Shown piece after piece: positions 22,277-30,217 of a stretch of 64,000 nucleotides of DNA. Source of the DNA: Byssovorax sp. (GTDB lineage Bacteria > Myxococcota_A > Polyangia > Polyangiales > Polyangiaceae); assembly GCA_025362495.1 (NCBI GenBank), contig JANYGI010000218.1, forward strand, positions 1 to 64,000. The letters run 5' to 3'. Every line of letters starts with the position of its first letter. Within the stretch, counting starts at the first letter, position 1. The notes under the pieces were generated by a model that worked only from the letters and a program-made list of their open reading frames with translations, made no database searches and was not told where the DNA came from. The position numbers were made by a program, and so were the translations under genes.

Positions 22277-23284
22277 ATGCTGGAGGCACGACGGCTCGCG
22301 GGGATGCTGCTGTTCGCCGTCGCGCTGGCGACGGAGCCCGCGCTCGCGGACGATCCTTCGCCGGCCCTCGTCGAGGCGCGTGAGGCCTTCACCCGCGGCG
22401 CCGATCTCGCGAAAGACGCGCAGTGGAGCGCGGCGCTGGCCTCGTTCGAGCGCTCGGCCAAGCTCCGTCCACACGCGTGGACGACGTACAACATCGGCGT
22501 CTGCGAGCGCGCGCTCGGCCGCTACACGCGGGCGCAGCGCACCTTCGCGCGAGCCCTCGATGAGAACCGACCGGGATCGGATCTGCCGGAGACCACCGTC
22601 GACGACGTGCGCCGCTTTCAGGCCGAGATCGACGGCCTCGTCGCGCGCCTCGACGTCACGCTCGATCCCGCCGACGCCGCGATCGCCGTCGACGGCGCGC
22701 CGCTGGAGCGCCGCCTCGCGGCCCCCGACGCGCGACCGGTGCTGGTCGCCGGCACGCTGCCCGCGGGCCCGGGAAAGGCCCCGCCCGCCGCGCGATTCCA
22801 GCTCGTGCTCGATCCTGGATCGCACGTGCTGATGGTCACCCGCGACGGCTTCGCGACTGCGGCGCAGACCGAGGTCGCGCGCCCGGGCGAGCGCCGCACC
22901 CTGGAAATCAAGGTCGATCGCATGCCCGCGACCGTCGCTGTCGCCGCGAGCGAGCGCGACGCCGTCGTGACGATCGATGGGCTCGACGTGGGGACCACGC
23001 CGGTCACGCTGCAGCGCCCCGCGGGCGTGCACCACGTGATCGTGCGCAAGCCGGGGTTCGATCCGTACGAGATCGACGCCACGGTGAAGGCCGGCCAGCG
23101 CCTCGAGATCGCGGCCACGCTCAAGCTCCACAAGCCGAGCGTGCTCACCCGCTGGTGGTTCTGGACCGCCGCCGGCGCCGTCGTCGCGGGGACGGTGCTC
23201 ACCACCTACGCGTTGACGCGCCCCGATCCGACCCGCCCGCCCGTCGACGGCGGCGGCCTCGGCTGGGCGGTGCGCGTGCCCTGA
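22277..23284 (+). CDS. TPR / PEGA-domain membrane protein
   Basis: 335 residues. N-terminal signal peptide (GMLLFAVALATEPALADDP), TPR-like helices at about 30-100 (ALASFERSAKLRPHAWTTYN, then GVCERALGRYTRAQRTFARA), two PEGA-like beta modules (LDPGSHVLMVTRDGF, then VTIDGLDVGTTPVTLQRPA), and a C-terminal transmembrane helix (WWFWTAAGAVVAGTVLTTYA). Such proteins regularly accompany myxobacterial Ser/Thr kinases and are thought to be envelope scaffolds. It converges on the ZAS-kinase gene 9 nt downstream. Confidence 0.8.
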   Translation: MLEARRLAGMLLFAVALATEPALADDPSPALVEAREAFTRGADLAKDAQWSAALASFERSAKLRPHAWTTYNIGVCERALGRYTRAQRTFARALDENRPGSDLPETTVDDVRRFQAEIDGLVARLDVTLDPADAAIAVDGAPLERRLAAPDARPVLVAGTLPAGPGKAPPAARFQLVLDPGSHVLMVTRDGFATAAQTEVARPGERRTLEIKVDRMPATVAVAASERDAVVTIDGLDVGTTPVTLQRPAGVHHVIVRKPGFDPYEIDATVKAGQRLEIAATLKLHKPSVLTRWWFWTAAGAVVAGTVLTTYALTRPDPTRPPVDGGGLGWAVRVP

Positions 23285-23293
23285 TCGATCGCC

Positions 23294-24352
23294 TCAGCGC
23301 GCTCGCGCGAGCTCGTCCAGGATCTCGTGGACGTCGCCGAGATCGGGCCTCCCCGCGCGATCGTGCGCGAGCATCCGATCGATGAGCTCGGTGAGCACGC
23401 GCGGCGCCTCCGGCGCGAGCTCCGCCGTCGGCCTCAGCGCGTCGCGGCCCGCGCTGCGGACGAGCTGCGCGTACGACGTCCCCTCGAGCGGCCGGCGGCC
23501 CGTCAAGCACTCGTACGCGAGCGCGCCGATGGCCCACACGTCGGCGCGGCTGTCGATGTCGCCCTCGCCATAGAGCTGCTCGGGGGCCATGTAGTGCGGC
23601 GTCCCGACGATGGCGCCGGTCCGCGTCAGCACCTCGACGTCGTGACCGACGAGCTTGGCGAGGCCGAAGTCGAGGAGGAGCACCACCGGCTCGGAGGCCT
23701 CGGTCTCGCGCGCGAGGAAGACGTTCTGAGGCTTCAAATCGCGGTGAAGCACGGAGCGGGCGTGGGCGGCGCGCACCGCGGCCACGAGCGGCAAGAGGAC
23801 CTTGATCGCCGCGGCGACGCCGAGCTTCTTCTCGCGCGCGAGGAGCCGATCGAGCGACTCCCCCGAGAGCAGATCCATCACCAGGATCGGGGGCGCGCCG
23901 CCGATCCAGAGCACCTCTTTCACCTCGACGATGCTGGGGTGCCCGATCAGCGAGGCGACCAGCGCCTCGCGGCGGGCGCGGCGGGTCAGCTCGGGCGTGT
24001 CGACCTTGAGCATCTTCAGCGCGACGAGCCGCCCGCCGTCGAGGGTCGACGCCGCCCAGACCACGCCCATGCCGCCCTCGCCGATGATCCGATCGAGCCG
24101 GTAACGGCCCGCGATCACGTCGCCCGCCGCGGGGCGTGCCGCGCTCGCCAGCGCGGGGCCAGGCGGGAGATCGCTCGGCGACGTCTCCCCGTACGGCGAG
24201 ACGTCGCCCTCGCTGTCGTCGGTGACGCGAGCGTACGCGGCGACGAGGGCGCGGCAGGTCTCGCAGCCGTCGAGGTGAGCTTCCACGAGATCGTCGCGCA
24301 GCGGGCCGCCCGCGAAGACGTCGAACAGCCGCGACGCGTCGAGGCACTCCAT
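23294..24352 (-). CDS. Ser/Thr kinase with N-terminal zinc-finger anti-sigma-like domain
   Basis: 352 residues. The first 40 form a ZAS-type zinc-binding fold: H26-x3-C30-x2-C33 (AHLDGCETCRALV). The kinase domain covers about 80-345 with GEGGMGVVW, VALKMLKVD, HRDLKPQNVF, DFGLAKLV, GTPHYMAPEQ and a C-terminal lobe ending at the stop. There is no transmembrane segment, so both parts are cytoplasmic. The start lies 37 bp from the divergent start of a sigma factor gene. The natural inference is that the ZAS part binds that sigma factor, with kinase activity controlling release; a function for the pair is not proven. Confidence 0.87.
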   Translation of the reverse strand: MECLDASRLFDVFAGGPLRDDLVEAHLDGCETCRALVAAYARVTDDSEGDVSPYGETSPSDLPPGPALASAARPAAGDVIAGRYRLDRIIGEGGMGVVWAASTLDGGRLVALKMLKVDTPELTRRARREALVASLIGHPSIVEVKEVLWIGGAPPILVMDLLSGESLDRLLAREKKLGVAAAIKVLLPLVAAVRAAHARSVLHRDLKPQNVFLARETEASEPVVLLLDFGLAKLVGHDVEVLTRTGAIVGTPHYMAPEQLYGEGDIDSRADVWAIGALAYECLTGRRPLEGTSYAQLVRSAGRDALRPTAELAPEAPRVLTELIDRMLAHDRAGRPDLGDVHEILDELARAR

Positions 24353-24389
24353 CAGCGCAGCATAGATCAGGATCCGGTAGCATCCGCAC

Positions 24390-25190
24390 GTGCTCCGCGA
24401 GACCTCCGCCGCGACGTTCGAGGCCGCGCTCCGCCAGGGCCGTGAAGCCTGGCCGACGATCCAGGTCGATCTCGAGCGCTTCCGGCGCCACCTCGACGCG
24501 CACCGCGCCGAGGCCGGCGACGCGGGCCTGCACCACGCCGACGTCTACCTGGCGATCGGGTGCGCCGCGGGCGATGCGGCGTCCCTCGCGGCCTTCGAAC
24601 AGCACCACGGCCCCGAGGTCGGCCGATCCCTCGCGCGCCTCCGCCTGCACGGGCCCGCCGCCGCCGAGATCCACCAGCGCCTCCGGCACAAGCTCTTCGT
24701 GGCCGAGCCCGGCGCCGAGCCTCGCATCGTCGGCTACTCGGGCCGCGGGCCGCTCCGCGCCTGGCTGCGCGCCCTCGTGGCCCACGAAGCCCTGAGCGAG
24801 CTCCGGCGCGGGCGCCGCGAGGATCACCTCTCCGACTCGGCCCTGAGCGATCGCGCCGCGGGCGACGATCCCGAGCTCGCGCAGATCCGCGCGCGCTACG
24901 CCGCGCCGTTTCGCGAGGCGTTCCAGGCCTCGCTCGCCGCGCTCTCGCCGCGCGATCGCAACCTCGTTCGCCTCGTGTACACCGACGGCCTCACGGTCGA
25001 GCAGGTCGCGATCACCTACGGCGTCCACCGGGTGAGCGTCTCGCGGTGGCTCGGCCAGCTCCGCGGCGATCTCCTCGAAGGCACCCGCGCCCGCCTGCGC
25101 GAGTGCCTGCACCTCGACGACTCCGAGCTCCGCAGCCTGACCCGCCTCTGCCTGAGCCAGATCGACGTGAGCCTCGACCGCATCCTCTAG
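24390..25190 (+). CDS. Sigma-70 family (ECF-like) RNA polymerase sigma factor
   Basis: 266 residues from GTG 24390. Region 2-like helices lie at about 50-145 (LRHKLFVAEP, GPLRAWLRALVAHEALSELR); region 4 is clear near 190-235 (LSPRDRNLVRLVYTDGLTVE then QVAITYGVHRVSVSRWLGQL). It is longer than a typical ECF factor and its region 2 is divergent. The divergent neighbour is a kinase bearing a ZAS domain, the usual anti-sigma fold, which supports a dedicated regulatory pair. Any autoregulated promoter would lie in the 37-bp gap or within the coding ends. Confidence 0.82.
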   Translation: MLRETSAATFEAALRQGREAWPTIQVDLERFRRHLDAHRAEAGDAGLHHADVYLAIGCAAGDAASLAAFEQHHGPEVGRSLARLRLHGPAAAEIHQRLRHKLFVAEPGAEPRIVGYSGRGPLRAWLRALVAHEALSELRRGRREDHLSDSALSDRAAGDDPELAQIRARYAAPFREAFQASLAALSPRDRNLVRLVYTDGLTVEQVAITYGVHRVSVSRWLGQLRGDLLEGTRARLRECLHLDDSELRSLTRLCLSQIDVSLDRIL

Positions 25191-25208
25191 CGACGCAGAA
25201 ACGCTTCA

Positions 25209-25239
25209 AAACAAGGCATTCTAGCCTCGTTTCATTTTT
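25209..25239 (+). terminator. Rho-independent terminator after sigma gene
   Basis: Stem AAACAAGGC (25209-25217), loop ATTCTA, stem GCCTCGTTT (25224-25232) with one G-T pairing, followed by CATTTTTCT. It lies 18 nt after the sigma factor stop and is unusually AT-rich for this DNA. Confidence 0.65.
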
Positions 25240-25376
25240 CTGTGCTACGGGCCGCCGCGGCGAGCGTCCTCCACCCGAGCCGCGGGGGCGACGGGATGGA
25301 TCGCCCCGGCTCGACACCAGGTCAGGGCGCGCCGTCGCGCGCCGGGGCCTTCATTTACCTCGAAGGAGACGGTTCC

Positions 25377-25946
25377 ATGTTCAAGCGCGTGATGGGTCTG
25401 GTCGTGGCTGTTGGCGTGATGGGGATGACGACGCTGGTGGGCTGTGGGGGCGGCGAGGGTTCGAGCGGCGCCGGCGGATCTGGCAGCGGCAGCAACACCA
25501 CGAGCGGTAACAACACCACGAGCGGCAACAACACCACGAGCGGCTCGAACAGCTTCTCGTGCTGCCTCAACGACCAGCACTTCACCTGTCCTTCGCAGGC
25601 CGCCGTCGACAAGTGCGTCGATTTCAACGGGCCGGATCCCTCGGGCTGCCAGGCTGACGCGAAGTCGTGCGGCAACCCCACCTCGGCCTCGGGCAACCCG
25701 ACGTCGGCCTCGGGCAACCCCACCTCGGCCTCGGGCAACCCCGCGACGACGTCGGGCGGCGGCGGCGACGACTTCGGCAAGCAGTGCCAGAACAACTCGG
25801 ACTGCGCGCACAACTCCTGCCTCGTCGCCACCGGCGCCGACTTCGGCTACTGCACGAGCACCTGCATGGACTTCACCGAGTGCCCCAACTTCTGGAGCTG
25901 TGACCAGGTCGGGAACGCCACCGGCAAGTACTGCATCCAGAACTGA
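25377..25946 (+). CDS. Small repeat-linker Cys-rich lipoprotein
   Basis: 189 residues from ATG 25377, with AAGGAG about 8 nt upstream. Signal peptide and lipobox TLVGCGGG. Two low-complexity repeats follow: three copies of GNNTTS and about four of SGNPTSA. Two small Cys-rich domains surround the second repeat: FSCCLNDQHFTCPSQAAVDK with CVDF, and CQNNSDCAHNSC...CTSTCMDFTECPNFWSC. The latter resembles the Cys-rich units of the large lipoprotein at 7826-11053. Envelope protein of unknown role. Confidence 0.85.
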   Translation: MFKRVMGLVVAVGVMGMTTLVGCGGGEGSSGAGGSGSGSNTTSGNNTTSGNNTTSGSNSFSCCLNDQHFTCPSQAAVDKCVDFNGPDPSGCQADAKSCGNPTSASGNPTSASGNPTSASGNPATTSGGGGDDFGKQCQNNSDCAHNSCLVATGADFGYCTSTCMDFTECPNFWSCDQVGNATGKYCIQN

Positions 25947-26031
25947 TCTCCGCCCGACCGCGCGCGGCCGAGGGTACTCTTCGCGCCGCGCGGCGGGCCA
26001 CGGTACCGGCTCCGGCCGTATCCAGGAAACC

Positions 26032-27603
26032 ATGGCTGCCTCGTCTTCGATCCACGCGAATTGCCCTGCCTTCGAGGGGGCGTCGCGTCGCCGCGCCGGA
26101 GCGCTGGTGATCGCGGGCGCGCTCGCCGCGACGGTGAGCGGGTGCGACGCCGCGTTGCCGCCCCTCCCCGAGATAGTCGTCGTCGTCGACACCGATCTGC
26201 CCGTCGCGCTCGCGGCGTCGCAGCTCCGCGTCGATCTCTACACCGAGCAGGGCATCTGGTTCGAATCGAGCGATATTTCGCGGCCGGATCCGCGGGACTG
26301 GCCGGTGAGCTTCGGTGTCTACTCCGAGGATCCGACGCGCTCGCGGCGAACGTGGGTGCGCCTCCGCGCGTACCTCGACGGGAAGACTCGCACGTATCAC
26401 GGGGAGAACCCGCATCGCTGGGGGACGGCGAGCGACGGTCCCGGTCCCGATCCCGGTCCAGATCCCACGGCCACGGGCCTGCGTCTCGTCGTCGATGGGC
26501 ACGACGTGACGCCGACGAGCGAGCCAGAGCCCCTAATCACGGTCGATCGCCTGGCGCTGATCGAGCTGGTTCCCGGCGAGAAACAGCGGGTCTCTCTCGT
26601 CCTGCGCGGCGCGTGCGAGGGCACGTCGGCCGTGTTCGGCGCCGATCCGCAAAGGCTCGTGCTCGGCGAGGCGCAGAGCTGCGTCGACGCCGACAAGACG
26701 CTCGCGCCGGTGACGCTGCTCGCGCCGGACCTCGAAGGCACCCTCGCGGCGCCGTCGCTGCAAGGCACCTGGCTCGCGGAGCCGGCCTGTCCGCGGCGCG
26801 ACGACGCCGGAGAGCGGGTGTGCGTCCCCGGAGGCGCGACCGTGCTTGGCACGACGGATCTGCTCTCCAGCGTGGAGATCCCGTCATCACCGGTCCGGGT
26901 CTTCGGGCTACGGCGTTACTTTCTCGATCGAGACGAAGTGACCGTCGCCCGGCTCCGTCAGGCCCTCTCCGCCGGCTTCCAGCCCACCAAGATGCCGCTC
27001 GCCAACCCGGGCGCGCTCGGCACCAAGGCGCCTGCCACCTGCACCTGGTCGACGATTCCCCTCGATCGCGAGGCCTATCCGCTCAACTGCGTCTCCTTCG
27101 CGACGGCGCGCGAGCTCTGCCGGTTCGGCGGCGGCGATCTCCCGACGGAGGCGCAGTGGGAGCACGCGGCCACGGTCGCCGGTCACCGCACCAAGGTCGA
27201 TTATCCCTGGGGCGACGACGAGCCGGACTGCGACCGAGCCGCCTTTGGCCGGGTCGTCGTCGGCGGCTCGAAGGGCAAGTGTCTCGACAAGGGCCCTCTC
27301 CCGCCGCCGGCCGCCGACAGCGCCAACGATCTCTCGCCGCTGGGGATCCGGGCCCTCGGCGGCGGCCTCTCCGAGTGGGTCCTCGACACGCCTGCTCCCT
27401 ACACCGACGCTTGCTGGCTCGACGCGGCGCTCGTCGATCCGCGCTGCGGCGATCCGGACCTGCCCGCGCCGCAGCGAGCGATCCGCGGCGGCAATTACAT
27501 CCTCCCCGAGATGGTGCACAGCACGATTCGCTTCCTCGATAAAGACACAGGGGTCTTCGCCCCGACGGGCTTCCGCTGCGCCTACCCGGAGGTCGGCCCG
27601 TGA
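26032..27603 (+). CDS. Lipoprotein with SUMF1/FGE-like C-terminal domain
   Basis: 523 residues from ATG 26032 (AGGA upstream). Lipobox region ATVSGCDAA. A beta-rich N-terminal domain begins PEIVVVVDTDLPV. Residues about 250-520 show the formylglycine-generating-enzyme-like sulfatase-modifying fold: CVPGGATVLG, YFLDRDEVTVARLRQ, NCVSFATARELCRF, GGDLPTEAQWEHAA, DYPWGDDEPDC, GGLSEWVLDT, RAIRGGNYI and TGFRCAYP. Catalytic FGE enzymes use a Cys pair near the C-terminus; I do not see that spacing, so this is probably a non-enzymatic or differently acting family member. The stop overlaps the next gene (GTGA). Confidence 0.82.
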   Translation: MAASSSIHANCPAFEGASRRRAGALVIAGALAATVSGCDAALPPLPEIVVVVDTDLPVALAASQLRVDLYTEQGIWFESSDISRPDPRDWPVSFGVYSEDPTRSRRTWVRLRAYLDGKTRTYHGENPHRWGTASDGPGPDPGPDPTATGLRLVVDGHDVTPTSEPEPLITVDRLALIELVPGEKQRVSLVLRGACEGTSAVFGADPQRLVLGEAQSCVDADKTLAPVTLLAPDLEGTLAAPSLQGTWLAEPACPRRDDAGERVCVPGGATVLGTTDLLSSVEIPSSPVRVFGLRRYFLDRDEVTVARLRQALSAGFQPTKMPLANPGALGTKAPATCTWSTIPLDREAYPLNCVSFATARELCRFGGGDLPTEAQWEHAATVAGHRTKVDYPWGDDEPDCDRAAFGRVVVGGSKGKCLDKGPLPPPAADSANDLSPLGIRALGGGLSEWVLDTPAPYTDACWLDAALVDPRCGDPDLPAPQRAIRGGNYILPEMVHSTIRFLDKDTGVFAPTGFRCAYPEVGP

Positions 27604-28952
27604 AGGCGATGCGGTTCATCGCACTGGCCATGATCACGGCGGCCGCCGGCTGCAGCGTGGAGCCGTTGCCGCCGCTCGGGCAAGTGCGCTTCTTCATCGA
27701 CACCGACGCGACGTTGCCGCCCGCGCCCGGCGCATTGCCGGGCGAGCAACCGGCGCTGTTCGATCGCCTGCGAATCGAGATCTTCGAGCCGGGCGCGAGC
27801 GCGCCTTGCGCGGAGTGCACGCGCGAGCTCGGCCTCGACCACGCCACGGTCTTCGAGGGACGCGCGAGCATCGGTATCCCGTCGCGGCCCGGGAAGGCAG
27901 GGTATCGCGCGCGGGTGCGCCTCTACCGGAGCGCCGGCCGCGACACCGTCGAGCCCCGCGCCACCTCGACGCTCGAGGCCGTGGTGCTCTTGCCCGTCGT
28001 CCAGGAAGAAGGCATCATCGACGCCCACGTGGTGCTGGCGACTGCCGATCTCGGCACGCCCCGCGGCACGCTCGATACGCCTGTTGCAGCCCTGGCCGGC
28101 CCGGCCGAAGGGGGCCTCGCCGGCACGTGGGCAGCCCCCTACGATCGAGGGTGCGTCGGCGCTCCGCTGGCGGGCGAGGTCTGCGTTCACGGCGGCGCGT
28201 ACTGGATGGGCGACGTCGCGCTCGGGAGCACGTATGGCAACGTCTCGTCCGAGCGGCTGGTGGCCGTCGCGCCCTATTATCTCGACGCGACCGAGGTCAC
28301 CGTGGCCGAGCTGCGCGCCTCGGGTATCAAGACGACCGGCGCTCTCATCCCCCACTCGGCGGCCGACCCTCATTGCACCTACAGCACGAAACCAGGCGAT
28401 CTGGAGGACCACGCCGTCAGCTGCGTCACGCGTCACGGCGCGCTGAAGTACTGCGCGACCCGGGGCGCGCGGCTGCCGACCGAGGCAGAGTGGGAGTTCG
28501 CGGCGAGCGCCCGGCGGAGCGCGCACACGGTCTGGGGCGATGATCCGCCGCGCTGCGAAGACGCGGTGTACGCCCGCTCCGACGATCCCGCGGCGGGAGC
28601 GGCGTCGCTGGAGTGCGCCGCGCTCGGCGCCGGCGACGCGCCCGTGGGGAGCGGCGCGCTCGATCACCTGGTGTTGAGCGGCGGCACCCTCGACGATCTC
28701 GCCGGAAACCTCACCGAATGGGTCGGCGACGACTGGGCCGAACAGACCGATCCCTGCTGGAACGCGCCCATCCTGGTCAATCCATTCTGCCCGCCGGTGA
28801 CGCCGCCCAAGGCCTACACGGTGCGGGGATCGAGCTGGCTACAAGGCGCCTCGTCGCTGCGGGCGGCGCTGCGCGCCCGGGTCGACGCCACCGGAGATCC
28901 GGTATCGAAGGCGATCGGATTTCGCTGCGCGCGCCCCGCCGACATGCCGTGA
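27600..28952 (+). CDS. Second SUMF1/FGE-like lipoprotein, paralogue of the preceding gene
   Basis: 450 residues from GTG 27600, overlapping the previous stop as GTGA, with GGAGG upstream. Lipobox AAAGCSVEP. The N-terminal half begins GQVRFFIDTDATLP, parallel to VVVVDTDLP in the upstream protein, so the pair arose by duplication. The C-terminal fold carries CVHGGAYWMGDV, YYLDATEVTVAELRA, SCVTRHGALKYC, ARLPTEAEWEFAASA, DDLAGNLTEWVGDDW and IGFRCARP. As in its partner, no FGE Cys pair was found. Both probably sit on the same envelope surface and may form a heteromer (inference). Confidence 0.82.
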   Translation: MKAMRFIALAMITAAAGCSVEPLPPLGQVRFFIDTDATLPPAPGALPGEQPALFDRLRIEIFEPGASAPCAECTRELGLDHATVFEGRASIGIPSRPGKAGYRARVRLYRSAGRDTVEPRATSTLEAVVLLPVVQEEGIIDAHVVLATADLGTPRGTLDTPVAALAGPAEGGLAGTWAAPYDRGCVGAPLAGEVCVHGGAYWMGDVALGSTYGNVSSERLVAVAPYYLDATEVTVAELRASGIKTTGALIPHSAADPHCTYSTKPGDLEDHAVSCVTRHGALKYCATRGARLPTEAEWEFAASARRSAHTVWGDDPPRCEDAVYARSDDPAAGAASLECAALGAGDAPVGSGALDHLVLSGGTLDDLAGNLTEWVGDDWAEQTDPCWNAPILVNPFCPPVTPPKAYTVRGSSWLQGASSLRAALRARVDATGDPVSKAIGFRCARPADMP

Positions 28953-28973
28953 GCCGCGGGCCGCCGGGCTGAC

Positions 28974-29750
28974 TCAGGGCTTCGACTTATCGCCAATCAG
29001 CGCGCCGAAAAGCGCGCCCAGGGCTCCGCCGCGGAGATCGCCCACGAGGGCTGCGGCCTTTGCGGCGATCTCGCCTTCCACGACCTTCACCGTCGACTCG
29101 ACCTTCGTCACCACCGAGCTGGCCTCGTCGAGCGCGTGCATCGCCAGGCCCTCACCCCAGCGAATGCCGGTCTCCACCGCGTCGGCGCCGGCCCGGAGCG
29201 CCGCGCCGACCGCCACCGAGGCCGCCGCCGCGCTCGTCTCCAGCCTGGCCAAGGGGGCCAGGGGATCGGGCGGCGCGATATCCACCGTCGCGCCGCCGAC
29301 GAGCACTGTCGCGAGGCCATCGGCGATGATCGCGCCGCAGATCGTCGCGTCAGTCTGACGCGCGAGGCGCATGCCGTTGGCGAACACCGACGCGCTGCCC
29401 TTGCGGATGGGGTTGTCGTGGTGGTTCGCGCAGTCCACGCTGTGCACGCTCGTCAACGCAGCCGGGAACGAGGGCCCGCCGAGGAACGTATCGGGCGAGC
29501 CCTGACCGATGGCCCCATTGACCACGAGCGGAAAGACAGCGCTCGTGGCGATCGTCACGTGGCCTGTCTCTCGCGCCGTGGACACGCCGGCGCCGATCGT
29601 CGCCGCGAGGGCGCCGGCCGTGTTCGCCACGGCCGCGAGGGCCCCGAGGGCCACGCCGAGCAGCGCCTCGCTTTCCTTCTCGGCCACCTGCGCCGCGTGC
29701 GAGATGCGATCGCCGACGCGCGCCGCGGCGAGAGCGAGCGAGCCGCTCAC
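28974..29750 (-). CDS. prePAAR / PAAR-domain T6SS spike-tip protein with Gly-rich tail
   Basis: 258 residues from GTG 29750, overlapping the chaperone stop (GTGA). Near the N-terminus is AARVGDRISH, a match to the prePAAR motif AARxxDxxxH. A hydrophobic Ala/Gly segment (about 30-55) follows, then a PAAR core at about 78-155 (GQGSPDTFLGG, VDCANHHDNPIRKGSASVFA, DGLATVLVGG). The last 100 residues are Ala-rich helices ending GGALGALFGALIGDKSKP, a Gly-zipper-like segment. prePAAR effectors with membrane segments need an Eag chaperone, and one is encoded immediately upstream. There is no large toxin domain and no obvious immunity gene. It caps a VgrG spike, probably the one at 30218-33850. Confidence 0.85.
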   Translation of the reverse strand: MSGSLALAAARVGDRISHAAQVAEKESEALLGVALGALAAVANTAGALAATIGAGVSTARETGHVTIATSAVFPLVVNGAIGQGSPDTFLGGPSFPAALTSVHSVDCANHHDNPIRKGSASVFANGMRLARQTDATICGAIIADGLATVLVGGATVDIAPPDPLAPLARLETSAAAASVAVGAALRAGADAVETGIRWGEGLAMHALDEASSVVTKVESTVKVVEGEIAAKAAALVGDLRGGALGALFGALIGDKSKP

Positions 29751-30214
29751 CGTGCGACCTCTTCCGCGTCATCACCCGCTGACGCGAAAGGAAACCGCAC
29801 CGTGCCGAGGATGCGGTCGAAGAGCGGATCGGTCTGCGCCGCGTCGGCCTTCGGCGTCGTCGCGGTGAAGCAGTAGACCGAGCGCCTTCGCCCCTCGGCG
29901 ACCGCGAGGCGCTGCAGCAGCGGGCCCGCCGCGGCCTTCGATCCGAAGCGCAGCACGATGGCCGGCAGGCCGCCAAGCGTCGTGTCTTCGCGCCGCACCA
30001 GCTCGAAGCCGTCGAGTCGCTTCGCCAGCTCGGCGAGCTGCCGATCGGCGTAGTCGCCCAGCGTCTCCCGCTCGCCGAGGACGTCGCGCGTCATCACCAG
30101 GTTGGCGGAGGTGGCCTGTCCGTCCTTCGGCGGCGAGGCATAGGCCACCAGGGTCTTGTCCTCCCAGTGACGGGGGACATCGAAGCTCACGTCGTTCTGC
30201 TCGTGACGGGCCAT
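29747..30214 (-). CDS. DUF1795/DcrB-family (Eag-type) T6SS chaperone
   Basis: 155 residues, ATG 30214, three bases after the VgrG stop. Family features include the opening NDVSFDVPRHWEDKTLVAYA, the segment LVMTRDVLGERETLGDYADR, and a C-terminal strand pattern (YCFTATTPKADAAQTDPLF, ILGTVRFPF). Eag proteins of this fold bind the hydrophobic helices of prePAAR effectors and load them on VgrG. The gene order VgrG-Eag-prePAAR, with overlapping or touching ends, agrees with that role. Cytoplasmic; no signal peptide. Confidence 0.82.
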   Translation of the reverse strand: MARHEQNDVSFDVPRHWEDKTLVAYASPPKDGQATSANLVMTRDVLGERETLGDYADRQLAELAKRLDGFELVRREDTTLGGLPAIVLRFGSKAAAGPLLQRLAVAEGRRRSVYCFTATTPKADAAQTDPLFDRILGTVRFPFASAGDDAEEVAR

Positions 30215-30217
30215 GGC

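Noticed and set aside
23199-25112. 637-codon minus-strand frame over the sigma factor and kinase
   Set aside because: Overlaps the sigma gene in antisense and the kinase in the wrong frame; no recognisable domain.
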